Shown: positions 27,188 to 36,737, counted from the stretch's first letter. The stretch is DNA of 64,000 nt from DATAOG01 sp963757395 (GCA_963757395.1 CAVWRK010000008.1:62001-126000); one strand, 5' to 3'. The notes: generated by a model from the letters alone, not told the origin. Numbers and translations are program-made.

Positions 27188-28588
27188 TCAGTCGCCGAGG
27201 CGGCGAAGCGCCGCGCGATAGCCTCTGGCGACCTCGTCGCGGGCCCGATGCCGGCCGTCGCGGACCAGCCAGCGGCCGCCGACCATGACGTCCTGGATCG
27301 GGCTGGCGTTGCCCGCGAACACCAGGCTGTCGAGCAGGGTCTCGCCACAGCGGCCGGCCAGGGCCGGATGGTCGGCATCGAGGCGGATCAGATCGGCCCG
27401 ACAGCCGGGCGCCAGGCGGCCGATCCTGCGGCCGAGCGCCTGGGCGCCACCGGCGAGCGCCGCCTGCCAGAGCCGGGCGCCGCAGTGCGGCTCGGCCGCG
27501 CTCGCCGCGATCAGACGCCTGAGCTCGTTCAGCCGCTGGCCATACTCGAGCCAGCGCAGCTCCTCGACCGGGCTGACCGAGACGTGGCTGTCGGAGCCGA
27601 TCCCGAAGCGGCCGCCCGCCTCCAGGTAGGCCGCGAGGTTGAACAGGCCGTCGCCGAGATTGGCCTCGGTGGTCGGGCAAAGGCCGGCAACCGCGCCGCT
27701 GCGGGCGAGCTCCAGGGTCTCGTCGTCGTCCATGTGGGTGGCGTGGATCAGGCACCAGCGCGGCCCGACCGGGGCCACCTCGAGCAGATGCGCGACCGGT
27801 CGTCGGCCGCACCAGGCCAGGCAATCGCGCACCTCGCGCACCTGCTCGGCGACGTGAATGTGGACCGGTGCCTGCGCATCGATGCGATCGATCGTGGCGA
27901 CCGCCTGCAGCAGGGCGTCGTCCGGCACCGCGCGCAGCGAATGCGGCGCGAGACCAAGGCGAAGGTTCGGATCGCCGGCGAAAGCGCCGTGGAGACGCTC
28001 CAGAAGCGCGCCGAAGCCATCCAGATCGTGGAGAAAACGGCGCTGCCCCGGATCGGGTGGCGCGCCGCCGAAGCCGCCCGCCAGGTACAGGACCGGCAGG
28101 TGGGTGAGGCCGATGCCGGACTGCCGCTGAGCCGCGAGGATCGCCTGCGACAGCTCGGTCGGATCGCCATACGGGCTGCCGTCCGGCTGGTGATGCAGAT
28201 AGTGGAACTCGCCGACCGCGGTGTAGCCCGCCTCCAGCATCTCGACGTAGAGCTGAGCCGCGATCGCGGCGAGCTCGTCCGGGCCGATCCGCTCGAGGAA
28301 ACGGTACATCACCGCCCGCCAGCTCCAGAACGACGCCTCGTCCGCCTCCTGGCGCTCGGCGAGCCCGGCCATGGCGCGCTGAAAGGCGTGGCTGTGCAGG
28401 TTCGGCATGCCCGGGAGCACGATGCCCGCGAGCCGCTCCGCGCTCGCCGCGCTGGCATCGGCCTGGACCGCAGCGAGGTCGCCGCTGGCGTCGATCTCGA
28501 GCCGGACGCCGGCGGCGAAGCCGTCGGGCAGCAAGGCGGTCTCGGCCCAGAGCACGGTCATGGCGGCCTCAGGAACGGTCTCGACCAT
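27188..28588 (-). CDS. hutF: Formimidoylglutamate deiminase
   Basis: 466 residues of the amidohydrolase superfamily. HutF deaminates N-formimino-L-glutamate to N-formylglutamate and ammonia, the five-step Hut route. Metal-site motifs are LPGMPNLHSHAFQRAMAGLA, VGEFHYLHHQPDG, HIHVAEQVREVRDCLAWCGR, HATHMDDDE and GIGSDSHVSVSPVEELRWLE; these are the distinctive HutF wording rather than guanine deaminase. It is divergent from hutI with 99 bases between the starts. The presence of hutF implies that a formylglutamate amidohydrolase (hutG) lies elsewhere. Confidence 0.95.
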   Translation of the reverse strand: MVETVPEAAMTVLWAETALLPDGFAAGVRLEIDASGDLAAVQADASAASAERLAGIVLPGMPNLHSHAFQRAMAGLAERQEADEASFWSWRAVMYRFLERIGPDELAAIAAQLYVEMLEAGYTAVGEFHYLHHQPDGSPYGDPTELSQAILAAQRQSGIGLTHLPVLYLAGGFGGAPPDPGQRRFLHDLDGFGALLERLHGAFAGDPNLRLGLAPHSLRAVPDDALLQAVATIDRIDAQAPVHIHVAEQVREVRDCLAWCGRRPVAHLLEVAPVGPRWCLIHATHMDDDETLELARSGAVAGLCPTTEANLGDGLFNLAAYLEAGGRFGIGSDSHVSVSPVEELRWLEYGQRLNELRRLIAASAAEPHCGARLWQAALAGGAQALGRRIGRLAPGCRADLIRLDADHPALAGRCGETLLDSLVFAGNASPIQDVMVGGRWLVRDGRHRARDEVARGYRAALRRLGD

Positions 28589-28687
28589 CGGGCGTTACTC
28601 ATCCGCCCCTCCCAGGTCAACCGGCTTGACGACGACGCCGGCCTCGGCTGCCATCGCGCCGGGCCTGGAGCCTGGGAGTCCGTGACC

Positions 28688-29917
28688 ATGCCGACCTGGG
28701 ACAGCTTATGGACCAACGTCCAGCTCGCCACCATGACCGAGGAGCGCGGCCCCTACGGCGCGATCCCGGAGGGAGCCCTCGCGGTCCTGGACGGACGGAT
28801 CGCCTGGGTCGGTGCCGAGGCCGACCTGCCGCACCGCGATGCCGGCACGCTGGTCGACGGCCGGGGCGGCTGGCTGACGCCGGGTCTGATCGACTGTCAC
28901 ACCCATCTGGTGTTCGCAGGCGACCGCTCGGGCGAGTTCGAGCAGCGCCTGCTGGGGGTCTCCTACGAGGCGATCGCGCGGGCCGGGGGCGGCATCGCCA
29001 GCACCGTCAAAGCGACCCGCGCGGCCAGCGCCGAGGCGCTCGAAGAGAGCGCCAGGCGGCGGCTCGACGCCCTGCGGGCGAACGGCGTGACCACGGTCGA
29101 GATCAAGTCGGGCTATGGCCTCGATCTCGCGACCGAGCGCCGGATGCTCGAGGTCGCGCGCCGGCTGGGCCGCAGCCCGGGGATCGAGGTTCGCACGAGC
29201 TTCCTCGGCGCCCATGCCCTGCCGCCCGAGTCGGTCGGCGACCGCGCGGGCTATCTGGATCTGGTCTGCGACCAGATGCTGCCCGCGGTCGCGACGGCGG
29301 GCCTCGCCGATGCGGTCGACGCCTTTTGCGAGGGCATCGCGTTCAGCCCCGCCGAGGTCGCGCGGGTGTTCGAGGCGGCCCGGCGCCATGGCCTGCCGGT
29401 CAAGCTGCACGCCGATCAGCTCTCGGACCTGGACGGCGCCAGGCTGGCCGCCCGCTTCGGCGCCCTCTCGGCCGATCACCTGGAATACACCAGCGAGGAC
29501 GGCGTGCGGGCGATGGCCGCCGCCGGCACGGTCGCGGTCCTGCTGCCGGGCGCGTTCTACACCTTGCGCCAGAGCCAGCGGCCGCCGGTCGAGCTGCTCC
29601 GAAAGCTGGGCGTCCCGATCGCGCTCGCGACCGATTGCAACCCCGGATCCTCGCCGGTGGTCTCGCTGCTCGCGGTGCTCAACATGGGCTGCACGCTGTT
29701 CGGCCTGACCCCGGAGGAGGCGCTCGCGGGCGTGACCCGGAACGCGGCGCGAGCCTTGGGGCTCTCCGATCGCGGGACGCTCGCGGTCGGCCGGCGCGCG
29801 GACCTTGCGCTTTGGCGGATTCAGCGCCCGGCGGAGCTCAGCTACTGGTTAGGACTGACGCCGCTCGAGGTCGTACTCCAGGACGGTTGCCGATCATATC
29901 CCGTAACAACCCTGTAA
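28688..29917 (+). CDS. hutI: Imidazolonepropionase
   Basis: 409 residues, the normal length. HutI hydrolyses imidazolone-5-propionate to formiminoglutamate, the step between HutU and HutF. Visible motifs: PGLIDCHTHLVFAGDRSGEF, ARAGGGIASTVKATRAAS, EIKSGYGLDLATERRMLEVA, TSFLGAHALP, KLHADQLSDLDGARLAARFG, SADHLEYTSEDGVRAMA, and ALATDCNPGSSPVVSLL. The ATG at 28688 begins MPTWDSLWTNVQLATM; a GTG six bases upstream is an alternative. It is divergent from hutF, so one short control region may serve both. Confidence 0.96.
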   Translation: MPTWDSLWTNVQLATMTEERGPYGAIPEGALAVLDGRIAWVGAEADLPHRDAGTLVDGRGGWLTPGLIDCHTHLVFAGDRSGEFEQRLLGVSYEAIARAGGGIASTVKATRAASAEALEESARRRLDALRANGVTTVEIKSGYGLDLATERRMLEVARRLGRSPGIEVRTSFLGAHALPPESVGDRAGYLDLVCDQMLPAVATAGLADAVDAFCEGIAFSPAEVARVFEAARRHGLPVKLHADQLSDLDGARLAARFGALSADHLEYTSEDGVRAMAAAGTVAVLLPGAFYTLRQSQRPPVELLRKLGVPIALATDCNPGSSPVVSLLAVLNMGCTLFGLTPEEALAGVTRNAARALGLSDRGTLAVGRRADLALWRIQRPAELSYWLGLTPLEVVLQDGCRSYPVTTL

Positions 29918-30029
29918 ACTTGCCTTGTTCTGTCCAAAAATTGCCGCAAAACTGTGCCCTAGCTAACAGGCAGGCAGACAAGGAGGCTGAAACAACGGCC
30001 TTTCGGGGTCGGTGGACGGAGGAAATGCC

Positions 30030-31008
30030 TTGAGAGTAGCTGGTGTGACCCTGTCCGACTTCAATCCTGCCCTGCCCTGGTGGGGTGGTGACCTGCAGAC
30101 CATTCGCAACTACGCGCGGAGCGTCGATCACGCGCTGCCCAGCAAGGCTGCCCGCCGGCTGATGCTGCGGGTCAAGGACGGCAGCGGCGATCGCCTGGTC
30201 GCGTCCCTGCATCTGCCGGAACAGCTGCGGCGCGCGGCCGCTGGTGCTGCTGATCCACGGCCTCTCCGGCTCCGAGACCAGCTGCTACATGATCCTGGCC
30301 GCCGCCTATTTCCTGGCGCGCGGCTATCCGGTGCTGCGGATCAACCAGCGCGGCGCCGGCCCGTCGCGCCGCTTCTGCCGCCAGCAGTACCATGGCGGCC
30401 GCACCGAAGACCTCGCAGCGCTGCTCGACCGGCTCGACCCGAAGCTCGTCCGCCACGGCGTGCTGCCGATCGGCTTCTCGCTCGGCGGCAACCTGTTGCT
30501 CAAATATCTGGGCGAGACCGGCCGCAACGGTCCGGTGCGCCGCGCCGCCACGGTCTCGGCGCCGCTCGACCTGGCGCACAGCTGCCGCTCGCTGATGCGT
30601 TGGCGCAACTATCTGTACCACCGCTATATTCTGACCCATCTGAAGCGCAACTGCACCGCCCAGGGCGCCGCGCTCACCGAGGTCGAGCGTAAGGCGATCC
30701 TCGGCGCCGACTCGCTCTGGCGGCTCGACGACACGTTCACCGCCCCCCGCCACGGCTACGCCGGCGCCGAGGATTTCTACGGCGCCAACTCGAGCCAGCA
30801 TTTCCTGGGCGGCATCCGGGTCCCGACGCTCCTGATCCACGCCCAGGACGACCCGTTCGTGCCGGCCGACCCCTATCTCCAACGCCAGTGGTCGGGCGAG
30901 CCCCACCTCACGCCCATGCTGCCCAAGAGCGGCGGCCATCTGGGCTTCCACGACCCGATGGGGGTCTGGCACCTGCGCCAGATCGAGGCGTTCTTCGAGC
31001 AGACCTGA
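30030..31008 (+). CDS. YheT-type alpha/beta hydrolase, one frameshift
   Basis: About 325 residues after correction. The N-terminal part (FNPALPWWGGDLQTIRNYAR) is the hallmark of the YheT/EMB8 esterase family. A frame change within 30220-30240 joins LHLPEQ to RPLVLLIHGLSGSETSCYM. The catalytic triad is seen as Ser in GFSLGGN, Asp in HAQDDPFVPAD and His in SGGHLGFHD. The start appears to be TTG at 30030, with GGAGGA six bases upstream; the nearby ATG is out of frame and closes after two codons. Likely a cytoplasmic or membrane-associated carboxylesterase. Confidence 0.85.
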
Positions 31009-31201
31009 CCGGGGGGCTGGCCGTTCTTTCGGCCGCGATCGGCGTGGCGGGTGCACCGATCTCGATCACATGCGGAGGGCGCACTGCGACGTTACGCGCC
31101 CGCGATGCTCACTCGGTGGGGCCGGAACCGGCCGCCGCCAGCACGAGCCCGGTGGCGGCAGGCCGTGGAGCAACTCCCGCCCGGCGTCGTCCGCGAGCGG
31201 C

Positions 31202-31540
31202 TCAGCGCTGCGGCTGAACCAGGCAGAGGCCGTCCGGAAATGGCAGGATGAAGACGGTCGGCTGATCCTCGGCCTGGCGCTTGAACGATACCGACTGCTG
31301 TTTGGTCTGGGCGTTCAGGGACAGGCCCAGAAGACCTTCCTGATCGATGATCTTGACGCCGTGCTGCCAGCACTGGGTCGTGAGCGCGAGACCGGCCGGG
31401 GGCGTGATCGCGGGCGGGGTCGGCCGCGGCTCGGGCTCGCCGGTCTTGGCGACCTCGCTCCGGCCGAGCGAGCTCGACCCCAGGAGTGCCAGCCCACAGG
31501 CGGCCACCAGGACGCGGTGGCGCAGGATGTTACGGGTCAT
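31202..31540 (-). CDS. Small exported protein, unknown
   Basis: 112 residues, unrecognised. The N-terminus is a signal peptide (ILRHRVLVAACGLALLGSSS), then a Pro-rich spacer (EPEPRPTPPAITPP) and a beta-rich end (LALTTQCWQHGVKIIDQEGL ... SFKRQAEDQPTVFILPFPDG). Two cysteines in the mature region could pair. A GGGAGAGGA ribosome site precedes the ATG. It follows the next minus-strand secreted protein gene by 34 bases, so they are probably one operon. Confidence 0.65.
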   Translation of the reverse strand: MTRNILRHRVLVAACGLALLGSSSLGRSEVAKTGEPEPRPTPPAITPPAGLALTTQCWQHGVKIIDQEGLLGLSLNAQTKQQSVSFKRQAEDQPTVFILPFPDGLCLVQPQR

Positions 31541-31574
31541 GTCGATGGTCCTCTCCCTACTGGCGCCGCCCGGG

Positions 31575-32012
31575 TCAGCAACCCGGCACCGCGCCCGTCG
31601 AGCCGATCACGACGCAGGCCGGGCGGCCGCTGTGATCGCTCATGTTGATGATCTGGCCGGTGCTGATCACGACGTCGGTCTGACCGGCGAGCCTCGAGCC
31701 CTCGTGGACCGAGCCGACGCTGGTCACCGCCTGCTGGCCGGGGCCGGACGCAAGCGTCGCGATGTAGCCGGTCTGCACCGTGACGCCGAGCCGGCCGTCG
31801 ATCTGCACGCCGTTCTCGATCGAGCCGACCGACGTGACGGCGCGCGCGCCGACGCCCGCGGCGAGGTTGGCGCTCCCGGCGACGGCCGTCTGGCTGGCGA
31901 CCGAGCCGTGGATCTGCACGCCGCCGCTCTCGGCGCTCTGGGCGAAGGCCTCGCCACCGGCGAGGCAGGCCAGCGCGGCCACCAGCAGGGCAGCGCTCGG
32001 GGGTGATCTCAT
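31575..32012 (-). CDS. Exported glycine/serine/valine-rich repeat protein
   Basis: 145 residues from an ATG with AGGAG upstream. A signal peptide ending GGEAFAQ is followed by beta-strand-like repeats: two copies of a Q/R-AVTSVGS(I/V)..G...(D/A)G unit (RAVTSVGSIENGVQIDG and QAVTSVGSVHEGSRLAG), flanked by GVQIHGSVASQTAVAGSANL and DVVISTGQIINMSDHSGRPA. The C-terminus has a CVVIGSTGAVPGC pair of cysteines. The pattern suggests a small surface beta-solenoid or pilin-like fibre subunit. No family is recognised and the function is unknown. Confidence 0.65.
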   Translation of the reverse strand: MRSPPSAALLVAALACLAGGEAFAQSAESGGVQIHGSVASQTAVAGSANLAAGVGARAVTSVGSIENGVQIDGRLGVTVQTGYIATLASGPGQQAVTSVGSVHEGSRLAGQTDVVISTGQIINMSDHSGRPACVVIGSTGAVPGC

Positions 32013-32083
32013 GATCGCACTCCTGATCGATCGATGCTGCCGCATCGCCAGGCGCCAGTCGCCCACGTCTCACCCGTCCAGAG

Positions 32084-32139
32084 TTCGGGATAGGCGGGCG
32101 GCCGGCCGCCGGGAACCCGAAGCCCGGTCCTATCCCGAA
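32084..32139. promoter_or_regulatory. 11-bp inverted repeat in a divergent promoter region
   Basis: TTCGGGATAGG (32084-32094) and CCTATCCCGAA (32129-32139) are perfect inverted copies with a 34-base spacer, centred between the divergent secreted-protein gene (start 32012) and the DUF2807 gene (start 32176). It could be a looping operator or a leader hairpin for the plus-strand gene. Function is inferred from position only. Confidence 0.5.
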
Positions 32140-32175
32140 GCCCGTCAGGGACAGAGCCAAGGAGGAGGACAGCCC

Positions 32176-33033
32176 ATGCGAACGCGCACGCGCGCCCACG
32201 ACCGGCAGTCTCGCGGCGACGACCGCCGTTGGTGGCCTGGCCTGCTCGCTCTGGTCATCGGCGGCCTGGCCCCGTGCCTGCCCGCCGGCGCCGGCAGCCC
32301 GCCGGTCGAGCGGCAGGAAACCTATGCCGCGAGCCGCCTCGCGGTCGCCGGCCTGGTCGGCAGCCTGCGAATCGAGCGCCAGGACGGCGCCGGCATGCGC
32401 CTCGTCCTGCGCGGCAGCGCCGAGGCGATCGACCGGCTGCATCGCGAGGTCCGGGGCGACCGCCTGCAGCTGACCGCCGAGCCGGGCGCGACCGGCACGA
32501 CCACGGTCGTGACCGGCGCCCGGAACGTCGTGATCGCGCGCAACGGCGGCCAGGCGACCCAGATCATCGGCGGCCTCGCCACCGGCGCCGGCGGCGAGGC
32601 GGAACCGCCGCTCGAGGTCCTGGTCTACGTGCCGGCCGCGACGCCACTCACCGTCACCGGCCTGGTCGGCGATCTGGTCGTCCAGGGGGTCGGCGGGCCG
32701 GTCGACCTCGAGCTGATCGGCGGCCAGGCGGAGCTCGATCGCGCCACCGGCGGCCGCCTTGCCGCGGTCGCCGGCAGCCGGATCGACCTCGCCGAGGCGA
32801 CCGGCGAGCTCGAGGTCGCGGTCCAAGGCGCTGGCGACGTGCGGATCGCCCGGGCCGACCTCGCACGCCTCGAGGTCGGCGTCAGCGGCACCGGCAACGT
32901 CGCGGTCGGCGGCGTCGCCGAACGGGCGAGCGTCCAGATCGCAGGCGTCGGCGGGGTCCAGATCGACGAGGTCCGCACGCGGCCCGAGGTCAGCATCACC
33001 GGGATCGGCCAGGTCGAGATCGGCAACTGGTGA
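32176..33033 (+). CDS. DUF2807 (head-GIN-like) exported protein
   Basis: 285 residues preceded by GGAGGAGGAC. A signal sequence (WWPGLLALVIGGLAPCLPAG) leads to a right-handed beta-helix-like body with repeating G-x-V/I-D/E strands (VYVPAATPLTVTGLVGDLVV, GAGDVRIARADLARLEVGVS, GTGNVAVGGVAERASVQIAG, EVSITGIGQVEIGNW). This spacing is the DUF2807 putative auto-transporter-adhesin head domain. Predicted periplasmic or surface location; the partner is unknown. Confidence 0.8.
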   Translation: MRTRTRAHDRQSRGDDRRWWPGLLALVIGGLAPCLPAGAGSPPVERQETYAASRLAVAGLVGSLRIERQDGAGMRLVLRGSAEAIDRLHREVRGDRLQLTAEPGATGTTTVVTGARNVVIARNGGQATQIIGGLATGAGGEAEPPLEVLVYVPAATPLTVTGLVGDLVVQGVGGPVDLELIGGQAELDRATGGRLAAVAGSRIDLAEATGELEVAVQGAGDVRIARADLARLEVGVSGTGNVAVGGVAERASVQIAGVGGVQIDEVRTRPEVSITGIGQVEIGNW

Positions 33034-33130
33034 TGGTGGGTTCCGGGCGGAACGCCCGGAAAGCCCTTCCGTATGCCGCGCGGCCCATGCTAGCCTAGCG
33101 CGCAAGCGGGTATTATCGGGGGGCTGGCAG

Positions 33131-33562
33131 ATGCTTCGGACATTGGCGCTGATCGCCTGCGCGACCGTGCTCGGCGCGACCGCGGCCCAGGCGCAGAACA
33201 CGCCGTCGCCGCCGGACGCCAAGGAATACATCATCTGGCCGCACGACGGCGAGGTGATCCACGGCGGCAAGCTCTGGGTGCGCATGGGTCTCAGAGGCAT
33301 GGGCATCGCCCCGGCCGGGGTCGACCTTCCGAATACCGGCCACCATCATCTGATGATCAACACCGACCTGCCGCCGTTCGACGAGCCGATCCCGAACGAC
33401 AAGAACCATCTGCACTTCGGCGGCGGCCAGACCGAGGCGCGGCTGATCGACCTGCCGCCGGGCCAGTACACGCTGCAGCTGCTGCTCGGCGACAAGGACC
33501 ACTTCCCGCACAACCCGCCGGTGTACTCGGACAAGATCACGATCACCGTGGCGCCCTATTGA
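33131..33562 (+). CDS. DUF4399 domain protein, copy 1
   Basis: 143 residues. Signal peptide LALIACATVLGATAAQAQ, then the DUF4399 core: YIIWPHDGEVIHGGKLWVRM, GIAPAGV, NTGHHHLMINTDLPPFDEPI, NDKNHLHFGGGQTEARL and PPGQYTLQLLLGDKDHFPHN. The clustered histidines (GHHH, NHLHFG, DHFPH) look like a metal site, which is an inference. The function of the family is unknown. It is followed 61 bases later by a close paralogue. Confidence 0.88.
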   Translation: MLRTLALIACATVLGATAAQAQNTPSPPDAKEYIIWPHDGEVIHGGKLWVRMGLRGMGIAPAGVDLPNTGHHHLMINTDLPPFDEPIPNDKNHLHFGGGQTEARLIDLPPGQYTLQLLLGDKDHFPHNPPVYSDKITITVAPY

Positions 33563-33623
33563 GCGACGTCGAAGCGCGACCGCCGCCGCATAAGGCCCAT
33601 CGCCGCATAAGGGAAGCGACCCC

Positions 33624-34046
33624 ATGATCAGAATCGCCGCCGCCCTGCTCCTCGGATCAATCCTGGCCGCGCCCATGGCGCTGGCCGGCGACACGCCGGC
33701 GCCCAAGGACGCCTACGTCTACATCGGCTGGCCGAACGACGGCGAGGTGATCAACGCGCAGCGCTTTCGGGTCTGGTTCGGCCTCCGGCACATGGGGGTG
33801 GCGCCGGCCGGCGTCGACAAGCCCAACACCGGCCATCACCACCTGCTGATCGACACCGATCTGCCGCCGTTCGACGAGCCGATCCCGAACGATCGCAACC
33901 ATCTGCACTTCGGCGGCGGCCAGACCGAGGCGATCGTCGAGCTGCCGCCCGGCACCCACACCCTGCAGCTGATCATGGGCGACAAGGACCACATCCCGCA
34001 CAACCCGCCGGTCTACTCCAAGAAGATCACGATCACGGTGCGCTAG
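33624..34046 (+). CDS. DUF4399 domain protein, copy 2
   Basis: 140 residues, with its own signal peptide (AAALLLGSILAAPMALAG) and the same core as copy 1 (GWPNDGEVINAQRFRVWFGL, NTGHHHLLIDTDLPPFDEPI, NHLHFGGGQTEAIVELPPGT, LIMGDKDHIPHNPPVYSKKI). All clustered histidines are retained, so both copies are probably active. Divergence in the signal peptide and the flanking strands points to an older tandem duplication. Confidence 0.88.
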   Translation: MIRIAAALLLGSILAAPMALAGDTPAPKDAYVYIGWPNDGEVINAQRFRVWFGLRHMGVAPAGVDKPNTGHHHLLIDTDLPPFDEPIPNDRNHLHFGGGQTEAIVELPPGTHTLQLIMGDKDHIPHNPPVYSKKITITVR

Positions 34047-34059
34047 CGGGCGCGGGCGG

Positions 34060-36737
34060 CTAGTCGAGGTCGCGGGCGATCCGGACCCCGTTGGTGTAGT
34101 AGCGGACGCTGGCGTCGTAGCTCAGCCGGCTGGTGACCGTCGAGTAGCTCTGGTCGTGGCGCCAGGAGCCGCCGCGCAAGACGCGCTGGCTGCAATCGCC
34201 GTCGGTGCGCGCGCTGGCGTCGCCGGGCGCGCCGTGATGGTCCGGATTCCAGCAGTCGGCAACCCACTCCATGACCCCGCCGCTCATGTCGTAGAGGCCG
34301 AACGGGTTGGGCGCATAGCTGCCGACCTCGAGCGGCGCCTTGCGGTTCCACTGACCGCCGCAGCCGTCGCAGTCGGCGTTGCCGCTGCCGATCGTCTCGC
34401 CCCACCAATAAGGCGTCTTGGTGCCCGCGCGCGCGGCGTACTCCCACTCCGCCTCGCTCGGCAGGCGGTAGGCCTGGCCAGTCACCTGACGCAGCCATTT
34501 CAGATAGGTCTGAACCTCGTTCCAGCTGACGTTGTGGAGCGGCGACCCGGCGGTCACGTCCTGCATGTTGGGCATCGACTGGCAAGCGCCGGCATCGATG
34601 CAGGCCTGCCACTGGCCGACCGTGAGCTCGTACCTGCCGAGCGCGAAGGGCTTGGCGATCGTGACCCGGCGCGCCGGCTTCTCGCTCCAGTGCCCGCTAT
34701 CCGAGCCCATCACGAAGCTGCCGGCCGGGATCCTGACCATCTCCGGGCAGAACTCGCAGTCCTTGAGCATGCCCGCCGAGATCCGTGCCGCCGGCAGGGC
34801 CGCCTCCTCGACCTTGGGCGCCGGCTCGACCTTCGGGGCCGGCTCGACGCTCGGCGCCGGTTGCGGCTTCGGGCCGGATCAGCTGACCGTAGATGAAGCC
34901 CCGCTCGCCGTCCGCGGTCTCGACCTGGTACCAGTCGCGGCCATCGGCCAGGCCGACCACGCGCAGCGTCGCGCCGGCCGCGACCGTGGTGACCCGCTCG
35001 GTCTCGGCGCTCGGGCCGCGGCGGATGTTCGAGGTCCGGATCGCCTCGTAGTCGCCGCTGATCGCCGCGACCTCAGGGCTCGGCGGCGCCGGCTCGGCGC
35101 CCGGCGGCGAGGGCAGGTTGCGCTCGGTGGTCGGCGGCTCGATCGCCGCCTGCTGGCTCGTGGCGGGGGCGGGCGCGGGGGCGCTGATCGGCGGCGCGGG
35201 CGGCGGCGCCTCGGCGCGCGGCGGCTCGGCCTGGGGCGGCGCGGCCTGGGGCGGCGCGGCCTGGGCGGCGCGGCCTGCGGGCGGCGGCCGCGGGCGTCAC
35301 CCGGTCGGTCTCGATCTCGGCCAGCGCCGGCAGGTTGATCTGGAGCGTCGAGGTGACGCTCGCGCCCTGCGGGTCGGTGGCCTTGTAGGCGAAGCTGCCG
35401 AACGCGCCCTCGGCGCCGGGCTCGAGCACCAGGTGGGCGAGCGCCTCGGGGGTGAGCTGGTCGCCGACCTTGACCGGCCGATCGCCGTCCTTGATCACGC
35501 CCCGCTCGGGCACCTCGGCGACCGTGATGGTCAGCGGGTCGCCCTCCGGATCGACCGGCGGCTTGATGTTGAGCGGGATCGCCGGCATGGTCAGGACGCC
35601 GGTGGCCTCGATCACCGGGGGCTGGTTGGCGCGCTCGACCGTGACCGGCACCCGGCCGATGGTCGTGGCGCCGTGGTCGTCGCGGATCAGGAACGCGAAC
35701 GAGCCGGCCTCGCCGACCGCCCCCGGCAGCGGGCTGTAGGTCGCGCCGGTCAGTTGCGTAACGCTCAGGACATCGCCGATCGCCACGTCCCGGTCGCCGA
35801 CCTTGACGGTGCCCTTGATCGGCAGGCCGCTGACCTCGATCGTCAGCGGATCGCCGTCGGGGTCCATCGGCTGGCCGATGCCGATCGGGGTCGGGCCGGC
35901 ATCGTCGAGCACCTGCAGCGGCGCCAGCCGCGGCAGTTGCGGTCGCTGGTTCGGCTTCGGCGGGAAGAAGTAGAACGGCTCCGCGCCGAGCGCGTCGTAG
36001 GTGCGCGGCTCCTGCCGGTAGGCGGTCTCCTCGAGCACCGTGTCGCGCACCTTGCGGAACAAAAGGTTGAGCTCGAGGCCCGGCTCCTCGATGTGCTCGA
36101 GCAGGGCCGTGGTATAGGGGCTGTGCGGACCCGTGCCGTCGACCGCGACGTCGCCCGGACGGGTCGCGAAGCCGACCATGGTGTTGCTCGGCAGGTTGTC
36201 CATGCGCGCCATGCCGTCGCCGACCAGGCGCGAACGGATCGGGCCCAGAACCCGGCGCAGCTGCTCGGCGAGCGGATTGTTGCGGCAGGCGTCGAGGATC
36301 ACCAGGCCGAGCTTCTGCGACTGCGCGACCTCGCCCATCACCAGGTTGAGCGGCAGGGCCTCGTACAGCAGGTCGCGCTCGCGCTCGAGGGTCGCGTCGA
36401 CCGGCAGGAGATAGTTCTCGCCGGCGACCTGGACGCCGTGGCCGGCATAGTACACCACCGCGACGTCGGCCTCTTCCGCCTTGAGGCCGAAGTCGCGCAA
36501 GGCGTGCTGCATCCCGAGCTGATCGAGATCGATCCTGAGGTCGACCTCGAAGTTGGCCCGCCTCAGCGCCTCGGCGATCGCGGTCGCGTCGTTGCGCGGA
36601 TTGGGCAGCTCCTCGGCGTGCTGATAGGCCGAGTTGCCGATCACCAGCGCTACCCGCTTTTCCGCCGAAGCGCCGCTCGCGTTGCCGATGCCGAGGCTCA
36701 GCACGACCACGCCGATCAGGACTCGTAAACGCCGCAC
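34060..36737 (-). CDS. Caspase-like / cadherin-like / SH3 / formylglycine-enzyme-like fusion, two frameshifts
   Basis: About 892 codons once two breaks are mended. Order: signal peptide; caspase p20 domain (VALVIGNSAYQHAEELPNPR) with dyad His100 (VVYYAGHG) and Cys151 (VILDACRNN). Next come two cadherin-like beta repeats (DPDGDPLTIEVSGLPIKGTV; DPEGDPLTITVAEVPERGVI), a Pro/Ala/Gln linker with QAAPP repeats, and a bacterial SH3 domain (RRGPSAETERVTTVAAGATL...GERGFIYGQLIRPE). A PAPKVE linker leads to a sulfatase-modifying-factor domain (MVRIPAGSFVMGSD ... YRLPSEAEWEYAARAG ... RVLRGGSW). The usual Cys pair after GGSW is absent, so oxidase activity is doubtful. Breaks lie near 35265-35285 and 34862-34870. 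GTG start with AAAGGAGG upstream. Exported caspase-like protease is the inference. Confidence 0.85.
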
